Under the pieces are notes generated by a model. It saw only the letters and a program-made list of their open reading frames with translations, did no database searches and was not told the DNA's origin. Positions 51,743-61,245 of a stretch of DNA of 64,000 nt are shown one piece after another (within the stretch, counting starts at the first letter, position 1; each line of letters starts with the position of its first letter). Origin of the DNA: Hoylesella pleuritidis JCM 14110 (GTDB lineage: Bacteria > Bacteroidota > Bacteroidia > Bacteroidales > Bacteroidaceae); NCBI RefSeq assembly GCF_000613725.1, contig NZ_BAJN01000008.1, positions 1 to 64,000 of the forward strand. Reading direction: 5' to 3'. Made by a program: the position numbers and the translations under genes.

Positions 51743-52507
51743 TCAAGGTTGACTCTCACCTTCGACATATTGTTCAAGGAACATATGTTCGCCATCGAAC
51801 ACGGCATAGGTGAACTGCCAGATCCAGTCGCCGAGAATGATCATCCGGGTTTTACGAGACAGCATCAGGTCAAGCTCAATATGGCGGTGCCCGTAGAGAT
51901 AAAAGTCTACGTTACTGTGTGTCTTCATATAGTTTTTGGTGAACTGAACCAAATATTCTTTGTCTTCGCCGAGATAAGGCAACTCTTTTCCCTCGGCACG
52001 CTTCAACCGGCTGTGCTTGGCCCACGTCAGTCCCAGCCACATTCCCCAACGGGGATGTACTGCATTGAACAGACGCTGACAGGTACGGTTATGAAAGACT
52101 CGTCGCAACAGTTTGAAACGATTATCAGGGTCGCCCAAGCCATCACCGTGTGCCAAGAAAAATACCTTGTCATAGATTTCTGTGGTAAGGGGACGTGCAT
52201 GGACCATCAACCCGCATTCTTCTTCCAAGTAACCGTAAGTCCAAATATCGTGATTACCCGTAAAAAAATGCACTTCGATACCCATATCAGTCAATTCGGA
52301 GAGCTTGCCGAGAAAACGTGTATATCCTTTCGGAACAACATAACGATATTCATTCCAAAAGTCGAATATATCGCCCAAAAGGTAGATTGCGGCAGCTTTA
52401 TACTTGATGCTGTCGAGGAATCTCACCAATCTACGCTCTTGCATCCGTCCGTGCTCAATAGCCAACGAGCCCAAATGTGCGTCCGAAAGAAAATAAACCT
52501 GCTTCAT
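51743..52507 (-). CDS. lpxH: UDP-2,3-diacylglucosamine diphosphatase (LpxH type)
   Basis: The 254-residue metallophosphoesterase has the five metal motifs SDAHLGS, GDIFDFWNEY, GNHDIW, LAHGDGLGDPD and GHRHIEL. The FDFW and the helical insertion (RRVFHNRTCQRLFNAVHPRWG) fit the LpxH group, which removes UMP from UDP-diacylglucosamine to give lipid X in lipid A synthesis at the inner membrane. The gene overlaps the next upstream gene (SufT-like) by 4 bp (ATGA) and ends with a terminator. LpxH length is about 240-255 in Bacteroidetes, as here. Confidence 0.9.
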   Translation of the reverse strand: MKQVYFLSDAHLGSLAIEHGRMQERRLVRFLDSIKYKAAAIYLLGDIFDFWNEYRYVVPKGYTRFLGKLSELTDMGIEVHFFTGNHDIWTYGYLEEECGLMVHARPLTTEIYDKVFFLAHGDGLGDPDNRFKLLRRVFHNRTCQRLFNAVHPRWGMWLGLTWAKHSRLKRAEGKELPYLGEDKEYLVQFTKNYMKTHSNVDFYLYGHRHIELDLMLSRKTRMIILGDWIWQFTYAVFDGEHMFLEQYVEGESQP

Positions 52508-52824
52508 TCAAATCCCAGCTCTACCCTTGCTTCTTCGCTCATCATACTCTGATCCCATTCCGGTTCAAACACCAGATTGACATTGACACCTTTGATTCCG
52601 TCAAGACTCTCAATCTTGGTACGCACATCATCAAGGATGAAATCGGCAGCAGGACAAGCGGGAGAAGTGAAAGTCATATCAAGATCCACAGAGAAATCGT
52701 CCTTAACATCTACCTTATAAATCATTCCCAAATCCCAGATATTGACGGGAATCTCAGGGTCATAGACTGTCTTGAGCACATCCACGATACGCTCTTCTAT
52801 CTTTATCTTTTCTTCTTGTGTCAT
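52504..52824 (-). CDS. DUF59/MIP18 (SufT-like) Fe-S assembly protein
   Basis: This 106-residue protein is a single DUF59 domain: DVLKTVYDPEIPVNIWDLGMIYKV at the N-terminus, then VDLDMTFTSPACPAADFILDDV with the conserved Cys. Homologues (SufT, Cia2/MIP18, PaaD) help mature iron-sulfur proteins. It is in an operon with lpxH, overlapping by 4 bp. No other Suf gene is in the window. Confidence 0.88.
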   Translation of the reverse strand: MTQEEKIKIEERIVDVLKTVYDPEIPVNIWDLGMIYKVDVKDDFSVDLDMTFTSPACPAADFILDDVRTKIESLDGIKGVNVNLVFEPEWDQSMMSEEARVELGFE

Positions 52825-52937
52825 AAAATCATAAAAGTTTGTTTTGCAAATATACTGAAAATGTCAGATAATGCAAAACAAACTTTATGTTTTTTACCCT
52901 TTCGCGGGATAGGTGTCGATTTCAGACTTGAAATGGC

Positions 52938-53978
52938 TTATAGCCAGATGGTCCCCGACTCAGCATCGCCCGAAGTGATATATTTCGTGCAATAGTCTGT
53001 CAATGCCTCATCCCACGAGATATTGAAAGCCTTCATAATGGAGTGAATCAAGTTGTTACCTACCTTATCTAAACTACCATTGGGATGTTTCTTTACATAG
53101 TCAGGCACTTCTTTGAGCGTCATTGTCGTAGGATAACCTTCGATATAATCCTCATTCTCTGCATAAACCACTACCGGAACAGTAATGTTAATATCCCAAG
53201 AACCGATTTGAACCTGACGAGACGAAGGACTATCGAACGGGCTGAAGCTACCGGTCTTGGGATCTTTCTTACCACGGTTGTCATGCAACAGACGAATACG
53301 GAGATTCATTGTGACACGATCTTTAAGGAATCTGACAGCGCCTTTCAGCCCAATCGGATTGCTCTTACCTGTCAATGTTGCAGCGCCACTATGGTGAGTC
53401 TTATCCCAAGGTGTCGTATCCACATACTTATATTCGATGTAATCGGTCGTTTTCACACCATCACCAATAGCCGCATCAGTCATCAGATTCTTAACGTTTT
53501 CAACGGTGAAGAAGTGCTGATGAATAGCGTCCTGCCCGTTCTGAACGAACTGCTGGTTCATCAACTCGCCTTTCACGTTATAATACTTAATAAACATCAG
53601 ATAGATAGGAGCAGGATTCGGATCGTCTTTTAGAGGATATTCGTTAGCTTTAATCACGTAAAACTTACTCTGACTACCCTCTGCAAGGCCCCATCCTTTC
53701 CCGGGTTTCACCTCATAGGTAATCTCTTGTATACGTTTCAGATACTTGGCTTTGCTCTCGGGATTCTGATGAGGGCCGCCATTGGTTTCAATCTTATTCC
53801 ACGCGCCGTGCATATGGCACTCCACCAACTGGATTGTAACCTTAGTAGGGTCTTCGTGGAGTTTGTTTTCAGGCTCATTATTCGGTTTGTCAGGCTCATT
53901 GCTGCAAGCAGTGAACGACACGGCAAACAGAGCTGCACCCAGCAGCACCAACACTGATGTTAATACGTTCTTTTTCAT
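52938..53978 (-). CDS. Lipoprotein with His-rich motifs, partner of the TonB-dependent receptor
   Basis: The 346-residue lipoprotein (lipobox FTAC, Cys25, then SNEPDKPNNEPENK, a surface-export-like acidic start) contains His motifs that could bind metal: ECHMHGAWNKIETNGGPHQN near residue 55, DAIHQHFFTVENV near 150 and TTPWDKTHHSGAATLTG near 195. I do not recognise a named domain. It follows the receptor gene by about 85 bp on the same strand, so it probably assists uptake of the same ligand at the cell surface. Zinc or copper is suggested by the His motifs but not shown. Confidence 0.6.
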   Translation of the reverse strand: MKKNVLTSVLVLLGAALFAVSFTACSNEPDKPNNEPENKLHEDPTKVTIQLVECHMHGAWNKIETNGGPHQNPESKAKYLKRIQEITYEVKPGKGWGLAEGSQSKFYVIKANEYPLKDDPNPAPIYLMFIKYYNVKGELMNQQFVQNGQDAIHQHFFTVENVKNLMTDAAIGDGVKTTDYIEYKYVDTTPWDKTHHSGAATLTGKSNPIGLKGAVRFLKDRVTMNLRIRLLHDNRGKKDPKTGSFSPFDSPSSRQVQIGSWDINITVPVVVYAENEDYIEGYPTTMTLKEVPDYVKKHPNGSLDKVGNNLIHSIMKAFNISWDEALTDYCTKYITSGDAESGTIWL

Positions 53979-54064
53979 ATTGTTCTGTTGTTTAAAATAA
54001 TTATTTACTGTTATTTACTAAATCTTACCTGTTAACTTGTCTACTCATTTCCTTGTAAATTTCG

Positions 54065-56250
54065 TCAGAAAAACCACCCTATCGAGCATCGAATATCACG
54101 CCCCATATCGTGAGCATAATATCGCGAGCGATTGGTATACTCTTTATATTCCTTATTCAGAAGGTTATCCGCGGCAATCAATACACGAAGTTTATTCGTT
54201 GCCGACACCTTCCAGTCGGCCCCGAGTTCAAATCCCCAAAGACCGTACGATGCTGGTGTGAAAGCAATCAGGTCGCTATCGGGATTGAAGCGTCTCTGCT
54301 TAAACACGAATCTATGCTTCAACTGCGCCCACACATCAATACCACCGAGTCGTATCCCCGACCAAGTCAGATCGTGATCGATACGTGCCGACGGGATATA
54401 AGGCAGATAATTGTGCGTCTTCTGTTCATTAGCCCAAATAAGTCCCGACAACAAATGATATTCAAGATGTGCCGTCGGACGCACCTTTACATCCAAATCG
54501 ATACCGCGGAAGAAAGCATCCGTCTGCTTGTATTGGAACAGTGGATAAGACCCGGAGATAATAGTAATATACTGATGAGACGGTTCATCATAGATGTATC
54601 CGTTGATCCATTGCAAGTAACCGTCAAGACGCACATCGGCAAAAGTGCTCCGATAAGTAACGGATGTAATCCATTTAGTACTCTGCTCAGAGTGCATCGT
54701 GGAGTCTCCTATAACAAACATCCCCGAACCCAACTCATTTCCGTTACTGTAAAGTTCGTAAACGTGAGGGGCACGCCACGCCAATCCAAGGTTAGACATG
54801 ATTTTCCAATGCTCATCGGGCCGATAGTTAGCACCCAAGTTATATGAGAAATTACTAAAAATATGGTGCCCACCATAGCGTTTACCCGTATAATCATAAC
54901 CCGCAGCACGTGTTTCCTGATTATCGAAACGAATACCGGCCTCGGCATCCCACATCTTATTGCGATATTTCTGTATAGCATAAATGCCGAGATCATACTC
55001 GGTGTAGTTAGGAATAAGCGGCACCACTCCCGTACCGGCCTGATTCTTATTGCGAATATGCAGGTAAGATGCACCTGCCTCGGTGTTCCACCGGCCGTAA
55101 CCGAGCGTCCATTTCAATTGGTTCTGAAACGAAGTGAGATCCATACTCACTGCTGGAATATTCGAATGATTCATCCGTCGCACGCGGTTTTCTTTCCGAT
55201 CATCGGCTTGGAAAGCAGTCTGCCAAAAGAAATTACCATATTTTCCCGCATCATAATATACCTTGCCGATAGCCGTGTGATGAACAACATGCTGGAAAGG
55301 ATAGGTGATGTGCCGGTATAAGGCTCAATCTCGACCGGTCGCCCCAATGCGATGCGCTCTTTCAAAAGGTCTTCACTACCCAGCTGAGCACTGAGCATTA
55401 CGCCCAATTTCAGATTATACATACTGTAAAATCCCTCCAATCGCAACCGTTGATACTTATAACCGAGTGTAGCTGAGATATCGTGCTCACGATAACCCGT
55501 GTTATTGAGCAAATAATGGGCTGTCTTTTGGTCGCCCGAATTGGCATAAGTGCCCTGCAATCGCCATGCAATATCTCGATTGAAAGGCATCGTCCCCTCG
55601 GCCTGAGCTACTGCCGAATAGCGCAATCCGTTGCTCCCATAAAGCGCCCGGACGTGCCCCGTCGTTTGTTCCTGCCCGTAAGGCAGATACTTTTGCTCCA
55701 TCACGATGATGCCACCGAGTGCTTCCGAACCATACCTCACCGATTCTGCACCCTTGACTACCTCTATCGAGCCACTGCTGTTTTGGTCAATCTCCGGTGC
55801 GTGATCGGCTCCCCACTGCTGTCCGGTCTGTCGTGCGCCGTTGTTCACAATCAAGATCCGATTGCCATACATACCGTTGATGACAGGTTTAGCCACCGTC
55901 GTACCCGTCTGTATCGAACTCACGCCACTTACGTGTTCCAAAAGCGACGCGAGAGATTTACCCATCGATCGGTCAATCATATTCGATGTGATTTTCTCGC
56001 TCACACTGTTTACACTCGCCTGCCGGCGTTCTCCTGTAACAACGATTTCTTTAATCTGCTGTTCTTTTCCGAGAACAGACTTCTGTTTTTTCCTTTTTTG
56101 TGCAGTCTTTGTCGTGTCTGCGTTTGCTACCGATACCTTATCAGTACTACCATTTCCTGTTACCTGTTGTGCACGTAATGACACAACGGGAACAGACAGT
56201 AACAAGACGCACGACACACATTTGCAAAACTGCAATGCACTGTGTTTCAT
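54065..56250 (-). CDS. TonB-dependent receptor, putative metal importer (one frameshift here)
   Basis: With one base added near 55319 the two readings form a 728-residue receptor: signal peptide (VLLLSVPVVSLRAQQ), a short Lys-rich linker, a plug with IKEIVVTGERRQASVNSVSEKI, NGMYGNRILIVNNGARQTGQQWG and SGSIEVVKGAESVRYGSEALGG, then a barrel. The restored junction reads HITYPFQHVVHHTAIGKVYYDA. The last residues are a typical barrel end (DIRCSIGWFF). The His clusters, the adjacent His-rich lipoprotein and the small His/Cys membrane protein upstream suggest a ZnuD-like metal receptor. Haem or another ligand remains possible. Confidence 0.75.
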
Positions 56251-56407
56251 CTGTTTATGAATCTGAATGAATTACGGCTCTGACTCATCGTTATTCGCCT
56301 TGTAAGCAACGGCATTTCACACGATGAATAACCGTTAGTTACATTGCATTTAACGACTTTTCAGGAAGCCCGTAAAAATCAACGAAAAAATATCTGGATT
56401 TTAAGGG

Positions 56408-56779
56408 TTAAACCACCAAAGGCGGCGAGTGACTGTTTATAGCATCAATATGGCGGTAAACGGTCTGCGAAGTAATGACATAAGGGGTGACAACGGTAAA
56501 GCACAATAACGGATGAAAGTCGTCAATAGACACCTGCGCGGCTTCGTGCAGCGTGAAATCACAAATCACACAACTACTTTTCATCGTTGTCCCGTCATCG
56601 TTTGCCGAAGCCTCAACACCCGCTTCTTCCATCGAGTGGTGCAAGTGTGCGTCTTTGACAATATGCATCAGCGCGAATATTGCCAGCAACATCCACGCTA
56701 AAAACACTCTTCTATGTCTGTCGATACGCATCTTTCTGCTTATTAAACGATGACTTCCACTTTGCTTCATCGTCATCAA
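56408..56779 (-). CDS. Small His/Cys-containing membrane protein upstream of the receptor
   Basis: This 123-residue reading has one TM helix (VFLAWMLLAIFALMHIVKD, about residues 27-45), followed by HLHHSMEEAG and SCVICDF, and a hydrophobic C-terminal stretch ending in SHSPPLVV. A His cluster plus a CxxC motif after a signal anchor is seen in small proteins encoded with metal-related TonB receptors in Bacteroidetes. The exact family is not recognised. It may be expressed with the receptor 158 bp downstream. The start could also be at a later Met (MTMKQSG or MRIDRHRR). Confidence 0.55.
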   Translation of the reverse strand: MMTMKQSGSHRLISRKMRIDRHRRVFLAWMLLAIFALMHIVKDAHLHHSMEEAGVEASANDDGTTMKSSCVICDFTLHEAAQVSIDDFHPLLCFTVVTPYVITSQTVYRHIDAINSHSPPLVV

Positions 56780-57270
56780 AAGACGAATCCACTCAGCTAA
56801 TAAATATGTTACAAAGATAAGTTTTTTATTGAATAATACTGTTTTTCTTAGATAGAATTACAAGACATTAACATTCTTTGCAATCAAAGTGCCTCACAGA
56901 CTTTTTGTGTAACATCAAAGGATAATCTAAATAACAGTATTAAAATGAGATGAAAAATGGAGACCGATGTTTTCGATTTCATAGATTGTTCCAATCTAAA
57001 TTAATTGATGAGAATATAACAAAAAACTCCCATATCTCAATACTGAAAATCCTCGGTTTAAGAATATTTGAGAAGTATACGACCACTCCCCCACTACTCG
57101 TATACTTCTGCCCCACAAGTATACGACCTGTCACATACCTTTCTACGAAAGCCACCAACGCCATTGAGTTTACAGTTGGAATCGCATTGATATCCATAGC
57201 GTATTGTCTCTCGTCCTTATTTGCAGACGGACAGACCGGATAAACTATACGCAGTGAAGCCAGAATCTAC
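56780..57270. other. Intergenic region with 63-bp element C
   Basis: A 490-bp gap between the end of the AI-2E permease gene and the small His/Cys protein gene. Apart from the 63-bp element (57070-57132) no gene or terminator was recognised. The open frames at 56950-57243 run through the element. Confidence 0.55.
57070..57132 (-). repeat. 63-bp TATAC-box element, copy C (inverted)
   Basis: On the minus strand it begins GACAGGTCG and ends GTCGTATACTTCTC, with TATAC boxes exactly at 10-14, 29-33 and 54-58. It differs from copy A at about nine of 63 positions, all in the spacers and ends and none in the boxes. Confidence 0.88.
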
Positions 57271-58356
57271 TTATGAATCGCATTCCTTTTCAAACTCCTT
57301 GGTTACATATCGTTGCCAATAAGCAATGATAAGCGTTGTGAGCGGAAGTGCGATAATCAGTCCGATGAAACCGAGCAGGGCACCCCAAACGGAGAGAGAG
57401 AGCAGCAGAATGGCAGGATTAAGCCCCATTGCCTTACCCATCACCTTGGGAGTGACAACCATATCGCTAATAATCTGCACGATGATAAACACCAATACAG
57501 CCAAACCGAAAATCATCCAAAAGTTCTGTCCGGTATCGGCAGCCTTAAGCAAGGCCAAGAATGCCGTAGGGATGAGGGCAAAAGTATGCAGATAAGGCAC
57601 GAGGTCGAGAATGCCGATGAGAATACCAAGACCAATGGCCATCGGGAAGTCAATGATAGTGAAGCCAATACAGAACATTATGCCCATACAAAGAGCAACG
57701 ATTCCCTGCCCACGAATATAGTTATTGAGTTCGCGCTCCACATCCTTGGCCAACTCCTGCCAGAATGGACGATTCTTCTTGGGGAAAATTTTGATCCAAC
57801 TATTAGTGAGATATTCGTAATCCAAAAGAATAAAAAACATATATAATAAGGTAATACACGAGGCAATGATGCTGATAACCACACTGGCAGTCTGTCCGAT
57901 AATAGAGAACAGGCGTGGCATTGCCTCTCTGAGTATATTGCTAAAATCACGACTACGGAAGAAGCGCTCGATTTCAGCTTGGTTTTCGTGCAGCCATTGC
58001 TGAATGACAGTAGCAATGTGATTGGTATGTGCCGTTTGGTTGAGATAGTGCGTGGCCACGGCTTCCAAACGTTGAAATTGATCGATCATCGGCGGAATGA
58101 TGAGATAGACGATACCGCAGATAATCCCGATAACGAAAAGCATCGTGATGATAATAGCCAAGGCCCGAACCCGCACGTGCAGCTTATACTGTACGAATTT
58201 CACAATGGGATAAAGTAGATAAGCCAAAAGCCACGCCACGAAAAAGGGTAAGAGTACGGCACTCAGATAATTGAGAATGAGAAAAACAGTGATTACCAAT
58301 AAGGCGCCGAGCATCCAACGGATGAACTTATCGAAAGTGATTTTCTGGTTAATCAT
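57271..58356 (-). CDS. AI-2E family (PerM/YhhT-type) membrane transporter
   Basis: The 361-residue protein has about eight TM helices in the AI-2E/UPF0118 order: [58 protein letters not shown], the long soluble segment with [15 protein letters not shown], then [14 protein letters not shown] and [22 protein letters not shown] near the end. Substrates in the family are diverse (AI-2 export, ion antiport) and are not predictable here. The start at 58356 ([11 protein letters not shown]) is chosen because it overlaps the tdk stop (ATGA), which couples translation. Confidence 0.88.
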   Translation of the reverse strand: MINQKITFDKFIRWMLGALLVITVFLILNYLSAVLLPFFVAWLLAYLLYPIVKFVQYKLHVRVRALAIIITMLFVIGIICGIVYLIIPPMIDQFQRLEAVATHYLNQTAHTNHIATVIQQWLHENQAEIERFFRSRDFSNILREAMPRLFSIIGQTASVVISIIASCITLLYMFFILLDYEYLTNSWIKIFPKKNRPFWQELAKDVERELNNYIRGQGIVALCMGIMFCIGFTIIDFPMAIGLGILIGILDLVPYLHTFALIPTAFLALLKAADTGQNFWMIFGLAVLVFIIVQIISDMVVTPKVMGKAMGLNPAILLLSLSVWGALLGFIGLIIALPLTTLIIAYWQRYVTKEFEKECDS

Positions 58357-58976
58357 AGCTCGTGGTTTATCGGGAGTGAATCGGTTACTTTCGTACAGAC
58401 TTCTTCGGCCAAAACTTTCCGATAACATTCTCGGCAGAGCGGCTCATATTCAGTCTGCTCGCCAAGAAGTACGCGCCGCTCATTTTGCACGAGCCGGTGA
58501 CTGACATAGGCTAAGGCACCACACTTCACACATATGGCGTGCACCTTGGTCACCTCGTCGGCAATGGCGCATAAGGACGGCATCGGACCGAAAGGACGGC
58601 CCCGGAAGTCCATATCAAGCCCCGCCACGATGACGCGCACACCTCGATTGGCCAGTTCGTTGCACACATCAATGAGTCCGTCATCCAAAAATTGAGCCTC
58701 GTCAATACCCACCACATCAATATCCGATGCGAGTAGCAGAATGGTCAATGATGATTCGACAGGTGTCGATGGGATTGTGTTACGGTCGTGACTCACTACA
58801 TCCATCTCTGAATACCGCGTGTCAATCGAAGGCTTGAATATTTCCACCTTCTGCCGGGCAAACTCTGCCCGTTTCATCCGCCGTATCAATTCCTCTGTCT
58901 TACCCGAAAACATCGAGCCGCAGACCACCTCTATTCTGCCGAAACGATGCTTTTCTCCTGTTAAATACTCCATCAT
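58353..58976 (-). CDS. tdk: Thymidine kinase
   Basis: The 207-residue enzyme phosphorylates thymidine to dTMP in the salvage pathway. It has Walker [12 protein letters not shown], the Walker B-like [12 protein letters not shown], the lasso region with [12 protein letters not shown], and the zinc Cys in CVKCG and CRECY. The start at 58976 ([13 protein letters not shown]) is preferred, as the -7 box at 59027-59020 lies between it and the longer reading's start at 59051. It is followed directly by the AI-2E permease gene. Confidence 0.93.
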   Translation of the reverse strand: MMEYLTGEKHRFGRIEVVCGSMFSGKTEELIRRMKRAEFARQKVEIFKPSIDTRYSEMDVVSHDRNTIPSTPVESSLTILLLASDIDVVGIDEAQFLDDGLIDVCNELANRGVRVIVAGLDMDFRGRPFGPMPSLCAIADEVTKVHAICVKCGALAYVSHRLVQNERRVLLGEQTEYEPLCRECYRKVLAEEVCTKVTDSLPINHEL

Positions 58977-59019
58977 AATCAGTGGTGTTTGCCCCGAATC
59001 AATATCTATAAATATGGTG

Positions 59020-59052
59020 CAAAAATACGAAGATGTTTTAAAAAATCGCAAA
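59020..59052 (-). promoter_or_regulatory. Promoter of tdk
   Basis: Minus strand: TTTG (59052-59049), 21 bp, TATTTTTG (59027-59020), 44 bp before the tdk start. Confidence 0.7.
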
Positions 59053-59067
59053 GAAACAAGTACTTTT

Positions 59068-59098
59068 TTTGTCGTTGTTGATTATTTCATTATATTTG
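59068..59098 (+). promoter_or_regulatory. Promoter of rsmI
   Basis: Plus strand: TTTG (59068-59071), 19 bp, TATATTTG (59091-59098), 18 bp before the chosen rsmI ATG. It shows that the longer reading from 59069 is not used. Confidence 0.75.
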
Positions 59099-59116
59099 CC
59101 CGTAAATTTGACAGTA

Positions 59117-59809
59117 ATGGGAATGTTATACATCGTGCCGACTCCGGTTGGAAATATGGAGGATATGACGATGCGAGCCATCCGAATACTGCAAGAGGCC
59201 GATCTGATTTTGGCAGAAGATACGCGTACTTCGGGCATTCTATTGAAGCATTTCAAGATAGACAGACATCTAATGTCCCATCATAAGTTCAATGAACACG
59301 GCACCTCAGCCGGAATTGTCGAGCAACTAAAAGCGGGACAGACGATTGCACTCATCAGCGATGCAGGTACTCCGGGTATCAGCGACCCCGGTTTTCTCTT
59401 GGCTCGTGAAGCTATCAAGGCCGGAATCACGGTACAGTGTCTCCCCGGTGCAACGGCTTGCATTCCGGCTTTAGTCTCATCAGGACTGCCATGTGACAAA
59501 TTTTGCTTCGAGGGATTCCTTCCGCAGAAAAAAGGAAGACAGACACTCTTAGAATCGTTGACGGCAGAAACGCGTACGATGGTGTTTTATGAGTCACCCT
59601 ACCGACTGCTCAAAACTTTGCAACAGTTTGCCGCAGTCTTTGGAATTGATCGACAAGTAAGTGTTTGTCGTGAGATCTCCAAAATACACGAAGAAAGTGT
59701 ACGCGGCTCATTGGCAGAAGTTATTGCACACTTTACAAAACAAGAACCCCGCGGTGAGATTGTAATCGTCTTAGCGGGAATAACAACAAAGAACAAACCT
59801 AAAAAGTGA
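59117..59809 (+). CDS. rsmI: 16S rRNA (cytidine1402-2'-O)-methyltransferase
   Basis: The 230-residue SAM-dependent enzyme of the tetrapyrrole methylase fold starts MGMLYIVPTPVGNMEDMTMRA and contains LILAEDTRTSGILLKHF, SDAGTPGISDPGFLL, LPGATACIPALVSSGLP and FYESPYRLLKTL, the RsmI signatures. It methylates the 2'-O of C1402 in the ribosomal P site, with RsmH methylating the base. The next gene (a coiled-coil lipoprotein) starts 6 bp after the stop, so they form an operon. Confidence 0.95.
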   Translation: MGMLYIVPTPVGNMEDMTMRAIRILQEADLILAEDTRTSGILLKHFKIDRHLMSHHKFNEHGTSAGIVEQLKAGQTIALISDAGTPGISDPGFLLAREAIKAGITVQCLPGATACIPALVSSGLPCDKFCFEGFLPQKKGRQTLLESLTAETRTMVFYESPYRLLKTLQQFAAVFGIDRQVSVCREISKIHEESVRGSLAEVIAHFTKQEPRGEIVIVLAGITTKNKPKK

Positions 59810-59815
59810 ATAGTT

Positions 59816-60667
59816 ATGAAAAAGCTACTGTTTTTTACCTGCTTAGCGCTGATGGCGTTAACAGGCTGTAACGACAAGAAGAACGGCTCTGATTTGTCTA
59901 ATATGGCGCTGACCGACTCTTTGCAAAGAATCATTGCTCAAAGAGATAACGAGATCAACGATATGATGGGCACTTTGAATGAGATTCAGGAGGGTTTTCG
60001 TGAAATCAACGAAGCTGAAAATCGTGTAGATGTCGTGAAAGACGGAGAAGGAACCAATAAAACCAAGCAAATCAAGGAGAATATACGGTTCATTTCCACC
60101 ACAATGAAACACAACCGTGAATTGTTAGCCAAGCTGCAACAACAGTTGAAAGCGAGCACGATTAAAGGCGATCAGCTGAAAAAGACCGTTGAGAATTTGA
60201 TGAAGCAATTGGATGAAAAAGAACAACAGCTTCAGCAATTACGCGCTGAGTTGGATGCAAAAGACATTCACATATCTGAGCTCGACGAAACTATCAACAA
60301 TCAGAATACAAATATCTCGAATTTAAAAACGGAAAGCAGCCAAAAGACTGATGTTATCAACAGCCAAGACAGACAGTTAAATACGGCGTGGTTTGTCTTC
60401 GGAACAAAGAAAGAATTGAAAGAACAGCAGATTCTTGTAAACGGAAAAGTATTGCAATCCAACTTCAACAAGAGCTACTTCACGAAAATCGACATCCGGC
60501 AAAACAAGGAAATCAAGCTCTATTCTAACTCTGCTAAACTCCTGACAATGCATCCGGCAAGCAGTTATACCTTGGCAAAGGATGCTACAAAGAAATATGT
60601 TCTCACTATTACGAATCCTCAGATATTCTGGAGTACAAGCAAATACTTGGTAATTTTAGTCAGGTAA
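59816..60667 (+). CDS. Coiled-coil lipoprotein of unknown function
   Basis: This 283-residue lipoprotein (lipobox LTGC, Cys18, then NDKKN) has a long coiled coil about residues 90-185 (ELLAKLQQQLKASTIKGDQL, LDEKEQQLQQLRAELDAKD, INNQNTNISNLKTESSQKT) and a C-terminal beta-rich domain of about 90 residues (AWFVFGTKKELKEQQILVNG, ITNPQIFWSTSKYLVIL). It resembles the Bacteroidales lipoproteins found near rsmI. No named family is recognised. A location under the outer membrane as a spacer is possible. Confidence 0.7.
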   Translation: MKKLLFFTCLALMALTGCNDKKNGSDLSNMALTDSLQRIIAQRDNEINDMMGTLNEIQEGFREINEAENRVDVVKDGEGTNKTKQIKENIRFISTTMKHNRELLAKLQQQLKASTIKGDQLKKTVENLMKQLDEKEQQLQQLRAELDAKDIHISELDETINNQNTNISNLKTESSQKTDVINSQDRQLNTAWFVFGTKKELKEQQILVNGKVLQSNFNKSYFTKIDIRQNKEIKLYSNSAKLLTMHPASSYTLAKDATKKYVLTITNPQIFWSTSKYLVILVR

Positions 60668-60710
60668 AGAAAAGACTCTTTACCTTCCCAAGGAAAAGGA
60701 ATCATAAAAT

Positions 60711-60743
60711 AACTCCGCTTTGACACAATATCAGAGCGGAGTT
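60711..60743. terminator. Bidirectional terminator between the coiled-coil lipoprotein and tadA genes
   Basis: A stem of about 12 bp (AACTCCGCTTTGA, 60711-60723, with 60731-60743) has TTTTCG on the + side and TTATTTT on the minus side. The genes converge here. Confidence 0.75.
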
Positions 60744-60751
60744 TTCGTTTT

Positions 60752-61207
60752 TTATCGCCGTTTCTGAAAGAATTGTTGCATCAAAGTTCGACATTCATCT
60801 TCCAGGACACCCGCAGTCACTGTGGACTTAGGATGCAATGCTTGTGGCGCAAAATGTTGAAAACCACGCTTCCCGTCACTCGCACCATAAACAATGCGTT
60901 TTAGTTGCGCCCACCCCAAGGCTCCCGCACACATCACACACGGTTCAACAGTAACGTAGAGGGTACAATCGCTCAGATATTTGCCGCCCAACGTATTAGC
61001 AGCAGCCGTTATCACCTGCATTTCTGCATGTGCCGTTACGTCGCATAAAGTCTCTGTCAGATTGTGGGCACGTGCAATAATGCGATCTTTACACACCACG
61101 ACCGCTCCTACCGGTACTTCTCCCACAGCACGAGCAGCCTCTGCCTCAACAAGTGCCTTCCGCATATACTGCTCGTCTTTTACTTTCTGTTCTTCTGTCT
61201 TATCCAT
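60752..61207 (-). CDS. tadA: tRNA-specific adenosine deaminase (TadA)
   Basis: The 151-residue zinc deaminase has the HAE motif (DVTAHAEMQVITAAA), and the PCVMC motif (VEPCVMCAGALGWAQLKRIVYGA). It converts A34 to inosine in tRNA-Arg(ACG). The start at 61207 (MDKTEEQKVKDEQYM) is preferred. The 46 codons upstream have no family likeness and run into the promoter region shared with yraN. Related guanine or cytidine deaminases would look similar, but the FQHFAPQALHPKSTV segment and length fit TadA. Confidence 0.9.
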   Translation of the reverse strand: MDKTEEQKVKDEQYMRKALVEAEAARAVGEVPVGAVVVCKDRIIARAHNLTETLCDVTAHAEMQVITAAANTLGGKYLSDCTLYVTVEPCVMCAGALGWAQLKRIVYGASDGKRGFQHFAPQALHPKSTVTAGVLEDECRTLMQQFFQKRR

Positions 61208-61245
61208 AGGTTTATTGTTTTTGCCTACAAAAATACAACAATCCT

